From contig NZ_BAMT01000004.1 of the NCBI RefSeq assembly GCF_000617925.1, positions 62,001 to 126,000 of the forward strand: a stretch of DNA of 64,000 bases, given 5' to 3'. Position numbers and translations under genes: made by a program. The stretch is from Methylobacillus glycogenes JCM 2850 (GTDB lineage: Bacteria; Pseudomonadota; Gammaproteobacteria; Burkholderiales; Methylophilaceae). The notes beneath the pieces were generated by a model. That model was given only the letters and a program-made list of their open reading frames with translations. It ran no database searches and had not been told where the DNA came from. Below are positions 53,678-62,987 of the stretch, piece by piece; within the stretch, counting starts at the first letter, position 1, and each line of letters starts with the position of its first letter.

Positions 53678-54934
53678 TTATGCATCAGCGGCAGCCGCGC
53701 GACCAGACCGTTTCCAGGCTGCCATCCGCCTTGAAGCATAGCGTTGCTCCAGCCAGCCTTGTCCAAACAAGCCCAGCACCTGGTCGTAATAGCGCGGCGG
53801 GTCACCCAGCAAATCCTTGAAATAGCCTGCCTGCAGCCCGGCTTGTAGCCTTTGATTTTGTGCTTGTAACGCAGCCGTCTGTTTTAACGCCTGCAAATAA
53901 GGCAATACCGCAGCAGAAAACCCCACTGGGCCAGCCCCCTCGCTAGCGCCCGTCAAGGTGTTGACCTGCATGGGGGGGTGGCCTAGCGCCTTGATGGCCT
54001 GGGCCATGCCCTTGAGCCTGCCCAGCAATTTGGCTTTGGCAGGGTCTTTGTCGTGCAGCATGCCTGCCCAGAGGTAGACGCGGATGGCATCATAACTGCC
54101 CAAGGGGCCTTTCACCTTGTCCACACCCCAACCATCAGGCTTGTGATAAGCCACCCAGTCTGCTACCAGCCCCTGCGGTGTCACCTCGTTCAACATCTTT
54201 AAACTATGCTCACGTATGCTGGCCCAGGGGCCGGCACTATCCTGAGTGGCGAAATAACGCAATTGCTGCATGGGCAGATAGCTGGGATTAAAGCGCCACA
54301 TCTCGGCTTCATTAAACCCCTCGGCCCCGGGAGAGAGCATGACCCCGGCATCGGGCAGGTAAGTCAGCTCATGTTGCTTGATATTCTGTAATACCGCCTG
54401 GCCCAGCTTGGTGTATTCAGGGGCTTGCCAGAGCTTGCCTGCCTGAAGCAGGGTATAGGCCAGCCACATATCGGCGTCACTGGCGGGGTTGCTGTCCAGC
54501 ACTCCCCAGTCACTGCCCTGGCGTTGCCCCCACTTCCAGGCAGGCAAAAAGCGCGTGAGGTCATTTTGCGCCATTTCACGCTGCATCCAGTTCAGTATCA
54601 GGTCAAAACGGCTGCGGTCATTGGCCACCAGAGTAAAGAACAGGGTATAGGCCTGGCCCTCGGAATAGGAGGGCTCGGCATATTCCCCATGGTCAATGAC
54701 GCGGCCATCTCCCTGCACAAAGTGCGACCAGTATGCCTGCCAGAGCGGCCAGGGCTTGCAGCTTGCGGTTTCGGCGTGCGCGTTGGGTGTGAATGGCATG
54801 ATGATGAGGCTGAGCAGAAATAGGCAGGCAAAAGCGCGATGTTTGGCCTGGCAATGTTGAAGCGAAATCCAGGCGCTACATGCCGCAAAAATGCGGCACA
54901 TGATGGAGCTTAGCCGGGGGGGCGTTAAAACCAT
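53678..54934 (-). CDS. bcsZ: Cellulase BcsZ, glycoside hydrolase family 8
   Basis: The start at the ATG ending at 54934 has AGGATC upstream. Several ATGs precede the signal peptide (FLLSLIIMPFTPNAHA-ETASC), so the exact start is open. GH8 motifs are clear: YSEGQAYTLFFTLVANDRSRFD with the general-acid Glu, then DSNPASDADMWLAYTLLQAG with the catalytic Asp region. It hydrolyses beta-1,4-glucan in the periplasm during export. It is on the strand opposite to bcsA-bcsB, so it is expressed separately. Confidence 0.9.
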   Translation of the reverse strand: MVLTPPRLSSIMCRIFAACSAWISLQHCQAKHRAFACLFLLSLIIMPFTPNAHAETASCKPWPLWQAYWSHFVQGDGRVIDHGEYAEPSYSEGQAYTLFFTLVANDRSRFDLILNWMQREMAQNDLTRFLPAWKWGQRQGSDWGVLDSNPASDADMWLAYTLLQAGKLWQAPEYTKLGQAVLQNIKQHELTYLPDAGVMLSPGAEGFNEAEMWRFNPSYLPMQQLRYFATQDSAGPWASIREHSLKMLNEVTPQGLVADWVAYHKPDGWGVDKVKGPLGSYDAIRVYLWAGMLHDKDPAKAKLLGRLKGMAQAIKALGHPPMQVNTLTGASEGAGPVGFSAAVLPYLQALKQTAALQAQNQRLQAGLQAGYFKDLLGDPPRYYDQVLGLFGQGWLEQRYASRRMAAWKRSGRAAAADA

Positions 54935-55171
54935 GCGATGATCCTGTGCTGGCTGGGGATGCAGACATTATGCCCAGGCGGATTCAATCAAGACAAGGCT
55001 TAAAAAAAGCGCGGATTGTTGCGACAGAAAAGCAGGAAATAAACCAACACTACAGTGGCTTATGGCGGGCAGTGAGTGGAAAACTGAATATAATTGACAA
55101 TTATTATAGTTAAATAATGGGTGTATAGTTAAAGAGGTAATTATCCCCACACCACTTTAAGGAGCCTAAAA

Positions 55172-55498
55172 ATGAACAATGCGTTAGAGAAAGATACCAG
55201 CCAATATGTCACGACGGTGGGCCTGACTGGTGCCGAGATTTTCAAAGTGTTTGGCCCACTTCCACATCTTGATGGATTAAGCTTTGATGGCGTTGCTTAC
55301 ACAGAGGCGCTCGCTGCAAATGTGTTTTTGTACTTCAGAAGCGGTTATGGTGATTTTTTCCCCACACCAGGCATAGTGCCCGGGCACTTTGTGTGGGTAG
55401 GCAAGGAGTTTGAAAGTGAAAGCGGGAACATTCTTGAATCTGATGACGACCTGATCTGGATCAATTTTCAATCCCAGGCGCAAGGGGCGGGCAAGTAA
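55172..55498 (+). CDS. Hypothetical protein (108 aa)
   Basis: AAGGAG lies 8 nt before the ATG. The upstream region is AT-rich and includes TTGACA at 55094-55099, but no convincing -10 box is in register. The protein looks globular and aromatic (FKVFGPLPHLDGLSFDGVAY, VFLYFRSGYGDFFPT, GHFVWVGKEFESESG), with an acidic tail. No family recognised. Lower GC than its neighbours in the upstream region suggests it may be an acquired single gene. Confidence 0.55.
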   Translation: MNNALEKDTSQYVTTVGLTGAEIFKVFGPLPHLDGLSFDGVAYTEALAANVFLYFRSGYGDFFPTPGIVPGHFVWVGKEFESESGNILESDDDLIWINFQSQAQGAGK

Positions 55499-55573
55499 AA
55501 CCTAGCGGACTCATACGCCTAGCCAGTGCCTCTCATGGCGCCAGCTAGGCGTAGATTAATGCCAGTGCAGTTA

Positions 55574-56658
55574 TTAGACGTTGAAACGGAAGTGCATGAC
55601 ATCGCCGTCCTGCACGATGTATTCCTTGCCTTCCAGGCGCATTTTGCCTGCTTCCTGCGAGCCTTTTTCACCTTTGTATTGAACGTAGTCATTGTAGGCA
55701 ATGACTTCTGCACGGATAAAGCCGCGTTCAAAATCGGTATGAATCACACCCGCAGCTTGAGGAGCGGTAGAGCCCTTGCGTACGGTCCAGGCACGGACTT
55801 CCTTCACGCCTGCGGTGAAGTAGGTTTGCAGGCCCAGCAGGTCGTAGGCGGCACGGATCACACGATCTAGACCCGGTTCTTCCTGACCTAGCTCGGCAAG
55901 GAACATGGCCTTGTCTTCGTCATCAAGGTCAGCAATTTCGCTTTCAATCTTGGCGCAGATGGAGACTACAGGTGCGTTTTCCTTCTGGCCCAGCGCTACC
56001 ACTTTGTCCAGCAGCGGATTATTTTCAAAGCCGCCTTCATCAACGTTGGCGAGGTACATCACTGGCTTGACGGTAATCAGGCACAAAGGCTTGATGATCT
56101 TGAGCTGATCTTCGTCCAGGCCCAGGGTGCGCACGGCATTGCTTGATCAAGATGCTTCTGCACTTTTTCCAGCACGCTGCACAGAGCAATGGCTTCCTTG
56201 TCACCGGACTTGGCCTTTTTCTGCTCGCGTTGCAGGGTTTTTTCTACCGTTTCCATGTCGGCCAGGGCCAGCTCGGTATTGATGGTGGCAACGTCGTCCA
56301 GAGGGTCAACCTTGCCAGCCACGTGAATGACATTGCCATCATCAAAGCAGCGCACCACATGAGCAATGGCATCGGTTTCACGAATGTTGGCGAGGAATTT
56401 GTTGCCCAGGCCTTCGCCCTTGGACGCACCTGCCACCAGGCCTGCAATGTCAACAAACTCAACAATGGCAGGCTGTACCTTTTGCGGGTTGACGATGCTG
56501 ATCAGGGGCTTGAGGCGCGGATCAGGCACTTCAACAATGCCGACGTTGGGTTCTATGGTACAGAAGGGGTAATTGGCCGCTTCAATACCTGCGCGGGTGA
56601 TTGCATTGAAGAGGGTGGATTTTCCTACATTCGGTAGGCCAACGATGCCGCATTTCAT
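55574..56658 (-). CDS. ychF: Ribosome-binding ATPase YchF, frameshifted
   Basis: The Obg-related protein starts [20 protein letters not shown] with its P-loop. It continues with the G2/G3 region ([31 protein letters not shown]), a helical domain and ANVDEGGF. It ends with a TGS domain ([29 protein letters not shown]). The frame breaks at about 56137; one added base gives [15 protein letters not shown]. The repaired length is about 362 aa. In bacteria it is universally conserved, so a sequencing error is more likely than a true break. It is last in the prs-rplY-pth-ychF order. Confidence 0.92.
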
Positions 56659-56705
56659 GATGATGTGCCTGTATCTTGGTTAATAGGGGGCGCTTGAGAC
56701 TATGC

Positions 56706-57284
56706 CTAAGTCGATTTGGTGTGCAGCTTGAGCATGGCGGCTGAAAACTCGCCTTGCAACAGTTGCGGTAATACCAGGGTGCTGGCATCCATGGCGCTTT
56801 CTATCTGCTGCATTTCCTCGCGCATGGGCGCATGCAGCACATAGTTGACCACTTCGCTGCGCTCGCCAGGATGGCCAATTCCCAGACGCAAACGCCAGAA
56901 ATTATTGCTGCCAAGCTGGGCGGCAATATCCTTGAGGCCATTATGACCACCATGGCCGCCACCTTGCTTGAGGCGGGCAGTGCCGGGTGGCAGGTCGAGC
57001 TCGTCATGAATGACGAGTACAGCCTCGGGGGCTATTTTGTAAAAACGCGCCAGTGCGGCTACAGCACGGCCACTGGCATTCATGAAGGTTGTTGGCTTGA
57101 GTAGCCAGGTGTCGGCCTGACCATTGAGACGACCACTATGGCCAAAAAACTTGGCTTCCAGACTGGTTTTGCTGGAGGTCTGCGCGCAGATCTGGTCTAT
57201 CCACCAGAAGCCTGCATTGTGGCGCGTGTCTTCATATTGAGCGCCGGGATTGCCCAGGCCTACAAAGAGCCGGATACCGTTCAT
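56706..57284 (-). CDS. pth: Peptidyl-tRNA hydrolase
   Basis: All signatures are present in the 192 residues: RLFVGLGNPGAQYEDTRHNAGF with the catalytic His, LLKPTTFMNASGRAV, HDELDLPPGTARLKQGGGHGGHNGL, and FWRLRLGIGHPGE. It releases peptides from peptidyl-tRNA that drops off ribosomes. It lies 74 nt downstream of rplY and 47 nt upstream of ychF. Confidence 0.95.
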   Translation of the reverse strand: MNGIRLFVGLGNPGAQYEDTRHNAGFWWIDQICAQTSSKTSLEAKFFGHSGRLNGQADTWLLKPTTFMNASGRAVAALARFYKIAPEAVLVIHDELDLPPGTARLKQGGGHGGHNGLKDIAAQLGSNNFWRLRLGIGHPGERSEVVNYVLHAPMREEMQQIESAMDASTLVLPQLLQGEFSAAMLKLHTKST

Positions 57285-57358
57285 GAATCAGCAATTCTAT
57301 AAATGATTACGCGCGCCATGGTTGCCCAAGGCGCGCGTTGATTCGCTAAAGACCGAGA

Positions 57359-57976
57359 TTACTCGGCAGCAGCTTCACCTTCATCAGCGTCAGCATCTGC
57401 TGCACCGCCACGTGGCTTGGCAATGGAAGCAACCGCTGCATCATTGTCATGAGCCAGTTGTACGAATTCAACACCCTTAGGCAGCTTGATTTCGGACAGG
57501 TGTACAGAGTGACCAGCTTCCAGCTTGGCCAGGTCAACTTCGATGAACTCTGGCAGATCCTTAGGCAGGCAGCTGACATCAGCTTCAGTCAGGATGTGGC
57601 TGATGATACCGCCACCCAGCTTGACGCCAGGCGCTACATCTTCATTGATGAAGTGCAGAGGCACCTTAACGTGAATCTTCTCGCTCGCGCTAACGCGTTG
57701 GAAGTCGATGTGTTGAATGGTGTTACGTACTGGGTGCAGTTGGTAGTCACGCAGCAGAACTTGTTCTTTCTTGCCTTCCAGATCCAGTGTCAGGATAGAA
57801 GCGTGGAAAGCTTCGTGACGGAACTCAAGGAACAGTTCTTTATGGTTGAACTCCAGGCTTACCGCGCCCTTGTCACCACCGTATACAACACCAGGAACAT
57901 TACCAGCGCGACGGAGACGGCGGCTCGCACCCGTACCTTGACCTTCGCGTGTGGTTGCTTTAATCACAATTGCCAT
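57359..57976 (-). CDS. rplY: 50S ribosomal protein L25/general stress protein Ctc
   Basis: The ATG ending at 57976 follows AGGAG seven nt upstream. Residues 1-90 are the L25 5S-rRNA-binding domain ([31 protein letters not shown]). Residues 95-185 are the TL5/Ctc C-terminal domain ([44 protein letters not shown]). An Ala/Glu/Asp-rich tail follows. The 205 aa match the long L25 form. Two hairpins with U-runs lie in its leader. Confidence 0.95.
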   Translation of the reverse strand: MAIVIKATTREGQGTGASRRLRRAGNVPGVVYGGDKGAVSLEFNHKELFLEFRHEAFHASILTLDLEGKKEQVLLRDYQLHPVRNTIQHIDFQRVSASEKIHVKVPLHFINEDVAPGVKLGGGIISHILTEADVSCLPKDLPEFIEVDLAKLEAGHSVHLSEIKLPKGVEFVQLAHDNDAAVASIAKPRGGAADADADEGEAAAE

Positions 57977-57992
57977 TTTACTACTCCTAAAA

Positions 57993-58033
57993 AAGGCCTC
58001 ACGGCCCTAGCATTAAAAAGACCTCACGGTCTT
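57993..58033 (-). promoter_or_regulatory. rplY leader with two tandem GTGA-loop hairpins
   Basis: On the minus strand two similar hairpins stand in tandem before the rplY Shine-Dalgarno: AAGACC-GTGA-GGTCTT (58033-58018) followed by T's, and AGGGCC-GTGA-GGCCTT (58008-57993) followed by six T's and then AGGAG. Both loops are GTGA. They may be attenuator-like or protein-binding leader elements, or part of a tandem terminator after prs. Confidence 0.5.
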
Positions 58034-58066
58034 CGTGCCTGTTATCCGCGACCAGATAACAGAAAA

Positions 58067-58087
58067 GGCGCTGACAGTGCCAGCGCC
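58067..58087 (-). terminator. Terminator-like hairpin after prs
   Basis: On the minus strand GGCGCTG / CAGCGCC (7 bp, 7-nt loop) is followed by TTTTCTGTT, just after the prs stop. A further 8-bp hairpin (CTGTTATC / GATAACAG, 58039-58062) follows. Confidence 0.65.
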
Positions 58088-58098
58088 GTTGTCATTCA

Positions 58099-59049
58099 CT
58101 AATCTACGAAAAGCGAACTGACAGAATCTTCATTGCTGATGCGGCGTATGGTTTCCGCAAACAGGCCAGCTGCGCTGACTACGCGTATCTTGGCCGATTG
58201 CTGCGCATTCGGGCGCAGCGGAATGGTGTTGGAAACCACCAGTTCATCCAGCTCGGAGTTGGTGATGCGCGATACGGCTTCACCGGACAATACTGGGTGA
58301 GTGGCATAAGCCACAACCTTCTTCGCGCCTTGTTGCTTGAGCGCAATTGCCGCTTCGCACAAGGTGTTGGCGGTATCCACCATATCGTCCATCAGCACAC
58401 AGGTACGGCCTGCCACATCACCAATGATGTTCATGACCTTGGCCACATTGGGCTTGGGCCTGCGCTTGTCTATGATGGCCAGATCAACGTTGAGGTGCTT
58501 GGCTGCGGCACGGGCACGTACCACGCCGCCTACGTCTGGCGAAACCACCACCATGTCTTCGTGCTTCTGATCCAAAAGATCAGCCAGCAGGATAGGGGTG
58601 GCATAGATGTTATCTACAGGAATATCAAAGAAACCCTGGATTTGATCGGAGTGCAAATCCATGGTCAGCAGGCGGTTAACGCCAACGCTGGTCAGCATAT
58701 TGGCAATGACCTTGGCGGTGATCGCCACACGGGCAGAGCGTGGACGCCTGTCCTGACGTGCATAACCGAAATAGGGGATGGCAGCGGTGATACGGCCAGC
58801 AGAGGAGCGGCGCAATGCATCGACCATGACCATGACTTCCATCAGGTTGTCATTGGTGGGCATGCAGGTGGATTGCAGGATGAAGACATCCTTGCCACGT
58901 ACATTGTCGAGCAACTCAATCATCACTTCGCCGTCGCTGAAACGATCGACGGTGGCACGACCAAGTTCAATGCCCAGGTGACCTACTACTTCTTCGGCAA
59001 GCGCACGGTTGGCGTTGCCGGTAAATACCATCATGTCGCCCCTGGCCAC
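58099..59049 (-). CDS. prs: Ribose-phosphate pyrophosphokinase
   Basis: The GTG ending at 59049 gives an N-terminus ([14 protein letters not shown]) of the same length as other betaproteobacterial Prs proteins and has AAGGG upstream; an ATG at 59034 is the alternative. Motifs include [54 protein letters not shown] and the PRPP loop [13 protein letters not shown]. The 316 aa are full length. It makes PRPP from ribose-5-phosphate and ATP for nucleotide, His and Trp synthesis. Confidence 0.95.
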   Translation of the reverse strand: MARGDMMVFTGNANRALAEEVVGHLGIELGRATVDRFSDGEVMIELLDNVRGKDVFILQSTCMPTNDNLMEVMVMVDALRRSSAGRITAAIPYFGYARQDRRPRSARVAITAKVIANMLTSVGVNRLLTMDLHSDQIQGFFDIPVDNIYATPILLADLLDQKHEDMVVVSPDVGGVVRARAAAKHLNVDLAIIDKRRPKPNVAKVMNIIGDVAGRTCVLMDDMVDTANTLCEAAIALKQQGAKKVVAYATHPVLSGEAVSRITNSELDELVVSNTIPLRPNAQQSAKIRVVSAAGLFAETIRRISNEDSVSSLFVD

Positions 59050-59130
59050 AGTTGGGATCCCTTATATCAATTAATTACGATGTCAGTTAACCGAATGATC
59101 AGTACATCCAGTCAATCGCGTACAAAAAAC

Positions 59131-59163
59131 AAAAGCGTGTAATTTTTTAAGTTACACGCTTTT
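59131..59163 (-). terminator. Terminator of tRNA-Gln
   Basis: A perfect 12-bp stem AAAAGCGTGTAA / TTACACGCTTTT with a T/A-rich loop lies just past the tRNA 3' end on the minus strand. Confidence 0.75.
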
Positions 59164-59167
59164 ATTC

Positions 59168-59244
59168 TGGCTGGGGAAGAAGGATTCGAACCTTCGCATG
59201 CCGGAATCAAAATCCGGTGCCTTAACCAGCTTGGCGACTCCCCA
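59168..59244 (-). tRNA. tRNA-Gln (TTG)
   Basis: A complete 77-nt cloverleaf with encoded CCA. The acceptor arm TGGGGAG pairs with the 3' CTTCCCCA, with the weak first pair typical of tRNA-Gln. The anticodon loop TTTTGAT has TTG, and the T-arm is GGTTCGAATCC. It sits between ispE and prs, as is usual in betaproteobacteria. Confidence 0.95.
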
Positions 59245-59258
59245 TTTGATCGTATTGT

Positions 59259-60128
59259 TCAGTCTGAGTAGTGATGCAAGGGGTGCAGTTCCAGACCTTG
59301 TGCACAGAACCCTGACACTTCACAACCTGCGGCTTGTTGTAGCTCGCGTGTTGCATTCAGTCTGGCAAGAACTGCTTCTGCTTGCTCACGATGTTCAAAC
59401 GCTGCAAAAACCGAAGAACCAGAACCACTCATGCGCGCTGCGGAGAACTGTGACAACCACTTAATGCAGTTGGCTACTTCCGGGTACTGCTGGCTTACTA
59501 CGGCTTCGAGATCGTTGTGAACGTTGTCTCTCAGAAAGGCCGCTATTGTCGTGGGATTCGTGTCCCTTGTCAATTGCTTGGATGCAAAAATTTCTGCGGT
59601 TGAGATGTGCACCTGGGGGGTGATGACCACATAGTAGGCATTATTTAATTGAATTGATTGTAATTTCTCGCCTATGCCTTCCACCCAGGCATTTTCGCCA
59701 AAAATAAAAAAAGGTACGTCAGCCCCCAGTTTTAGCCCCAGTGAGAGCAATTCTTCGCGCTTCAGGTTGATTTGCCAAAGCCGATTCAGGGCTAATAAAA
59801 CAGTGGCAGCGTCTGAACTACCGCCGCCCAAACCTCCACCCATGGGGGTGCGCTTGGTCACATGGATATCGGCACCGTGCTGACTGCCTGTATGTTCTTG
59901 CAGCAAGCGTGCCGCGCGTATGCACAAATCCTGCTCTGCTGGTACGCCAGGCAAGTCTATGCTGCGGGTGATCTGGGCATCATCGCGCACTCTGATATGC
60001 ACGGTATCGCCGTGATCCAGCAGGCGGAATACGCTTTGCAGCAGATGATAGCCATCATCACGTCTGCCAGTGATATGCAGAAACAGATTGATCTTGGCTG
60101 GCGCTGGGAAGGACTGGAAGTCTGGCAT
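59259..60128 (-). CDS. ispE: 4-diphosphocytidyl-2-C-methyl-D-erythritol kinase
   Basis: The 289-residue GHMP kinase starts with [24 protein letters not shown]. It carries the ATP loop [21 protein letters not shown] and the third motif [14 protein letters not shown], so it is complete. It phosphorylates CDP-methylerythritol in the non-mevalonate isoprenoid pathway. It starts 21 nt after the lolB stop, in the same direction, so the two are co-transcribed with the TPR gene. Confidence 0.95.
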   Translation of the reverse strand: MPDFQSFPAPAKINLFLHITGRRDDGYHLLQSVFRLLDHGDTVHIRVRDDAQITRSIDLPGVPAEQDLCIRAARLLQEHTGSQHGADIHVTKRTPMGGGLGGGSSDAATVLLALNRLWQINLKREELLSLGLKLGADVPFFIFGENAWVEGIGEKLQSIQLNNAYYVVITPQVHISTAEIFASKQLTRDTNPTTIAAFLRDNVHNDLEAVVSQQYPEVANCIKWLSQFSAARMSGSGSSVFAAFEHREQAEAVLARLNATRELQQAAGCEVSGFCAQGLELHPLHHYSD

Positions 60129-60149
60129 GAGGGGGATTTCTGAACGGGT

Positions 60150-60785
60150 TTATTGCCACTGCCATTGCTGCACAATCAATTTAAGCGTGAGCTTGGCATT
60201 GCGCAGAGTAATGCGGGTGGGCAGGGATTTAACGGCAGTCGTCGGTTTGTCTGCCACTGCGGAGGATGCAGGCACAGGCGTATACAGGCTGTATTCGATA
60301 TCCCAGCCATCTTGTTTAAGTCGGGTCAGCTGGCCTAAGTGATCCCAGCTACTTTCGCTGCTGACACCTGGCCCTGGCCTGCCCAGCACCCAGTCTGATA
60401 GGCCGCGCATGGGTAAACGCCAGCCCAGGTTTTGTTCGGTCAGGGTTTCCGCATCTGCGGCCTGATATTGCTTGTTGTCGCTGGTCAGCAGCGTCACCCC
60501 GGCATCATTGCGTTTGATCGAGGCTACCTGGCTGCCCAGTGGTGAAAATAGGGCGATGCTGTCCTGCTGTTGCTCGTGTTGCCAATGGGTAGAGCCGGAA
60601 AACCCCTTGTAATCGCTCTGCACGCCTATGCGGCCGTGCAGCTCAAAATTTTGAATCTCAGCCAGGCTGGCCAAGTGTTGCTGGTGAATTTCCGCAGTGC
60701 TGGGCGCACTGGCTGGTGGCAGGCTGGCGCAACCAGCCTGCACAAAAGTGGCTGCCAGCAGCAGCCAGCGTGCTACAGCCTGCAT
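60150..60785 (-). CDS. lolB: Outer-membrane lipoprotein receptor LolB
   Basis: The ATG overlaps the TPR stop codon (TAATG). A lipoprotein signal ends in VQAGC, so Cys19 is lipidated. The mature part has the LolB hallmarks: FELHGRIGVQSDYKGFSGSTHWQHE, IALFSPLGSQVASI and SDWVLGRPGPG. A low-complexity C-terminal stretch precedes the last strand. The 211 aa are normal. It accepts lipoproteins from LolA and inserts them in the outer membrane. Confidence 0.92.
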   Translation of the reverse strand: MQAVARWLLLAATFVQAGCASLPPASAPSTAEIHQQHLASLAEIQNFELHGRIGVQSDYKGFSGSTHWQHEQQQDSIALFSPLGSQVASIKRNDAGVTLLTSDNKQYQAADAETLTEQNLGWRLPMRGLSDWVLGRPGPGVSSESSWDHLGQLTRLKQDGWDIEYSLYTPVPASSAVADKPTTAVKSLPTRITLRNAKLTLKLIVQQWQWQ

Positions 60786-62476
60786 TAACGCTTGAATTTC
60801 CGGTTGGTGCTGATCAGCACTTCATTGTCAGGGAAAGCAGCCAATGCGGTTTCCCAGGTTTGCACGGCCTCACCACGCTTGCCCTGTTTCCAGAGTACTT
60901 CACCTAGGTGGGCGGCAATTTCCGGGTCAGGCTGCTGGTTGTAGGCACGACGCAAATATTCGGCCGCCTTATCCAGCTTGCCCAGGCGGTAGTAAACCCA
61001 GCCCAGACTATCAAGAATGTAGTGATCGTCAGCTGAGGGAGTTGGCCTTTTCAATCAGGGTCTTGGCTTCTTCCAGCCTGAGGTTGCGGTCTGCCAGTGA
61101 GTAACCGAGGGCATTGTAGGCTTGTGAAAAATCAGGCTGTATCTTGATCAGCTTGCGCAGTTCGCGTTCCATCACATCCAGCTTGTTGACGCGTTCTGCC
61201 GCCATGGCGTAGTCATAAACCAGCTCAGGTGTATTGGGCAGATTGTTGATCGCTTGCTCCAGGCGTGCATAAGCTTCCTGATAGCGCTTGGCTTGGGTCA
61301 ATACATTGGCTTGGGAATGTACGACTGTGGCACGCTGGGCATCTGTCAGCCCGGAAAGGTTTTCCAGCGACTGAATCGCGGCATCTATACCTTCGCGGCG
61401 GGCGATGATATTGGCAGCACCCAACTGCGCGTCAACATAACGCACTTCCCCCGCTGGCAACTGGCTATACCACTGCAGGGCTTCGGTGTCGTTCTGCTTC
61501 TTTTCGGCAATCTGGCCCAGATAGATGTAAATCTGGTCTTTATCCTTGAAGCCCTTGGCCAGGGCGTCCTTGAGGTATTGCTCCGCATCCGGCAATTCAC
61601 CTGCTTGCAAGGAAAGCAGGCCGACCACTACCAGAATTTCCGGATTGCCATTCGAGGCCTTGATCAGCTGGATAAATTCCTGCTTGGCTTCGTCAAACTT
61701 TTTCTGTCCGGCGAGTATGCGCGCCAGTGCCAGCCTGACTTCATTGGCATCAGCATGTTGCTTGAGGAAGTCGCGGTAGAAGCTCACGGCCTGGTCTGGG
61801 GATTTACCCAGCAATACCTGGCCTTGCATCAGTGCGGCCATTTCCCAGCCTGGGCGTAATTTGGTGGCTTGATCCAGTTCGGCAAGTGCGAGTTCAGGAT
61901 TGCCTGCATTCCAGGCTGCATGCGCAATCGCAAAATGCGCTTCTGGCAATTCGGGGTAATCCTTGGCCAGGTCTTGTACCAATGAAAGTACCGCTGCCTT
62001 GTTCTGCTGGCGCTGCAATAAGTTGTTGAGGAACATAAAGCCGCTGGCGCGGCCTTCCTCGTTGGTCAGCAGTTGGCGCAAATGCGGCTTGGCTTCATTC
62101 AGCTGCCCGTGGTAATCAACATCTGCGTCAGGGCTTGATGCGCCTCGGCAGACTGTGGGTCCAGTTGCGACCAGAGGTTGGCGGCATCCAGTGCAGTGCG
62201 GCCATCATTGCCCATCACCGCAGTTTTGGCGGCGCGCTCAGCCAGGCGTGAATCCTGGCTGGTTTTGGCAAGGTCTAGGAATAAGGAACTGGCAAGATCA
62301 AACTGGCCGCGCTGGCCCGCTATCTCACCTATCAGGTATTTGTAGACGAATTCGCCGCTGAGGGAAGCTGGCGCAGGTGTATTTTCACTTTTGGCTGCGG
62401 CATATGCGGCAGACCCCATGCCTAGCGTCATTATCGCGCAGGTGATGGCGATGTTCATTGTTTTGCGGATAGGCAT
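60785..62476 (-). CDS. TPR-repeat protein upstream of lolB, two frameshifts
   Basis: Three frames together encode about 560 residues. The start has a signal peptide (TCAIMTLGMGSAAYA-AAK). TPR-type helices then run throughout (for example EAHFAIAHAAWNAGNPELALAELDQA, AEQYLKDALAKGFKDKDQIYIYLGQIAEKK). The last part has the TPR end LDSLGWVYYRLGKLDKAAEYLRRA. Breaks lie at the CCC at 62106-62108 (one added base) and at about 61031-61050 (two added bases, or one removed). This tetratricopeptide gene before lolB-ispE is a standard betaproteobacterial feature. It is thought to assist outer-membrane or lipoprotein assembly, which is not shown. Confidence 0.85.
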
Positions 62477-62987
62477 TTTTAAGACATTCTCTTGCTAGGT
62501 GGTTAATGAAATACTGGGGCTTGCTACACAAGGTTTCAATGGCTGAAGCTCGGCTTTTGCAAGCTTTTTCACATCATCTACTTATACTCTAAGCTTAGTC
62601 CGTGACACTGTTGGCAAGTTCATCCATAATACAAGTCGGTATTGTGACTCGTGGTAAATGCCAGTGGCGCCTGTATTCTGACGCCGTTTGCTTGAAAAGC
62701 CCCAGAGAAACCCCTAGAGAAACTTACAGTTCGACTATAGCCGTTTTAAATGCGATATATCAATACTATCTCCCGCGTTTTTTCTTGCGTCTTATCCCTT
62801 TTGGTCTAGCTCGCTAAGGTGACAAACTTGACATGCGTTTGGTGTTTTCTTAACTTAGCAGGCTTTAAAACTTTGCTTGGCTATTTGGATATTTCAATTT
62901 GCCCTGCAATGTTGCCCACTGGAAATTAAATAGCTGGACTGAACTCCTTCACCTTAACCCCTGATATAGATACACACCTCCCTATAT
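62477..62987. other. Divergent intergenic region, 511 bp
   Basis: This should carry the promoters of the TPR-lolB-ispE operon (minus) and of the ABC operon (plus). A plus-strand open frame at 62602-62817 has no protein-like features. A short direct repeat with AGAGAAACCCCTAGAGAAAC is seen near 62704-62723. Confidence 0.4.

Noticed and set aside
58198..59142. A 314-codon plus-strand open frame opposite prs
   Set aside because: Antisense shadow of the highly conserved prs gene; no domain and no ribosome-binding site.
62602..62817. A 71-codon plus-strand frame in the TPR/ABC spacer
   Set aside because: No Shine-Dalgarno, no protein-like pattern, and it lies in the expected promoter region.
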